Source: Triparma columacea (Eukaryota > Sar > Bolidophyceae > Parmales > Triparmaceae). From it: a stretch of DNA of 31,226 nt. How positions within the stretch are numbered: position 1 is the first letter of the stretch; the number at the start of each line of letters is the position of its first letter. The stretch is taken from positions 10,243 through 41,468 of the forward strand of contig BRYA01000407.1 of assembly GCA_030267965.1 (NCBI GenBank), in the 5' to 3' direction. Below, piece by piece: positions 31,022 through 31,226 of the stretch. The notes under the pieces are model-generated. The model was given only the letters and a program-made list of their open reading frames with translations, was not told where the DNA came from and ran no database searches. The position numbers and the translations under genes were made by a program.

Positions 31022-31226
31022 ATGGCATCATTGGTTGAACGAAGTTCACCACACTCCTCTCGAAGCATTATTGATAGGCTATTGGAGACGGACCTAGTCT
31101 TCCTCTCTGGTGAGTCTCAAGAATCTTGCACTTTGTTATCCTCCCCTTGCTAACACGGTTTGCGTTCAATTAGTTTACGGCTTTCTGTCCGCACGAGATG
31201 TTTGTCGATTCCATTTCATGACAAGC
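31022..31226 (+). CDS. N-terminus of an unknown, possibly F-box-like protein (partial)
   Basis: Exon 31022-31109 and the start of exon 31174 join in phase 1 and run off the right edge, giving about 47 residues. After a Ser-rich start comes LLETDLVFLSVYGFLSARDV followed by CRFHF, which resembles the F-box helix pattern (FLS..D..R). Too little remains for a firm call. It shares a 119-bp divergent promoter with the gene ending at 30249. Confidence 0.45.

Overview
The window is nuclear DNA of a protist eukaryote. Nearly every gene is broken by short GT-AG introns (mostly 40-200 nt, donors GTGAG or GTAAG). The gene set is algal or stramenopile-like: BspA-type (DUF285) leucine-rich repeat proteins, a plant-type vacuolar sorting receptor, a class II photolyase, cytochrome b561 and a mitochondrial GGQ release factor. 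A bolidophyte or other photosynthetic stramenopile is my best guess, inferred from gene content only. Gene models were built by hand by joining exons whose reading phases agree across GT-AG introns. No transcript evidence was available.

Layout. (1) 38-1767, minus: 5' part of a myotubularin-family gene that runs off the left edge. (2) 2226-7459, minus: a 16-exon secreted BspA-type repeat protein (897 aa). (3) 8028-9975, minus: class II photolyase (4 exons). (4) 10077-12600, minus: TPR plus cyclic-nucleotide-binding-domain protein (5 exons). (5) 12853-13437, plus: cytochrome b561-like protein, convergent with (6) 13591-14453, minus: ICT1-type GGQ protein. (7) 14463-15837, minus: acidic, lysine-rich unknown. 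(8) 16129-16309: a hAT-like MITE in the divergent promoter before (9) 16525-17341, plus: small secretory unknown. (10) 17763-18668, plus: SGNH esterase with a signal anchor. (11) 18973-20906, plus: 560-aa unknown. (12) 21454-25144, minus: a second BspA-type gene (12 exons, 617 aa). (13) 25883-27468, plus: AAAP-type amino-acid transporter. (14) 27769-30159, plus: vacuolar sorting receptor (9 exons), convergent with (15) 30249-30902, minus: small unknown. (16) 31022 to the right edge, plus: start of a possible F-box gene.

The most striking content is the pair of BspA-type genes. Each 25-residue repeat is one 75-nt exon, every intron is phase 2, and the intron is copied with its exon, giving tandem units of about 234-247 bp. 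The two genes lie in directly oriented segmental duplicates (about 2166-7971 and 21229-25655) that differ in the number of modules and repeats. Both have a collagen-like Gly-X-Lys stretch that has been homogenised separately, to GSK in one gene and GTK in the other. This is an exon-shuffling layout that could vary repeat number by recombination or exon skipping, which suits variable surface or secreted adhesins. The function itself is inferred.
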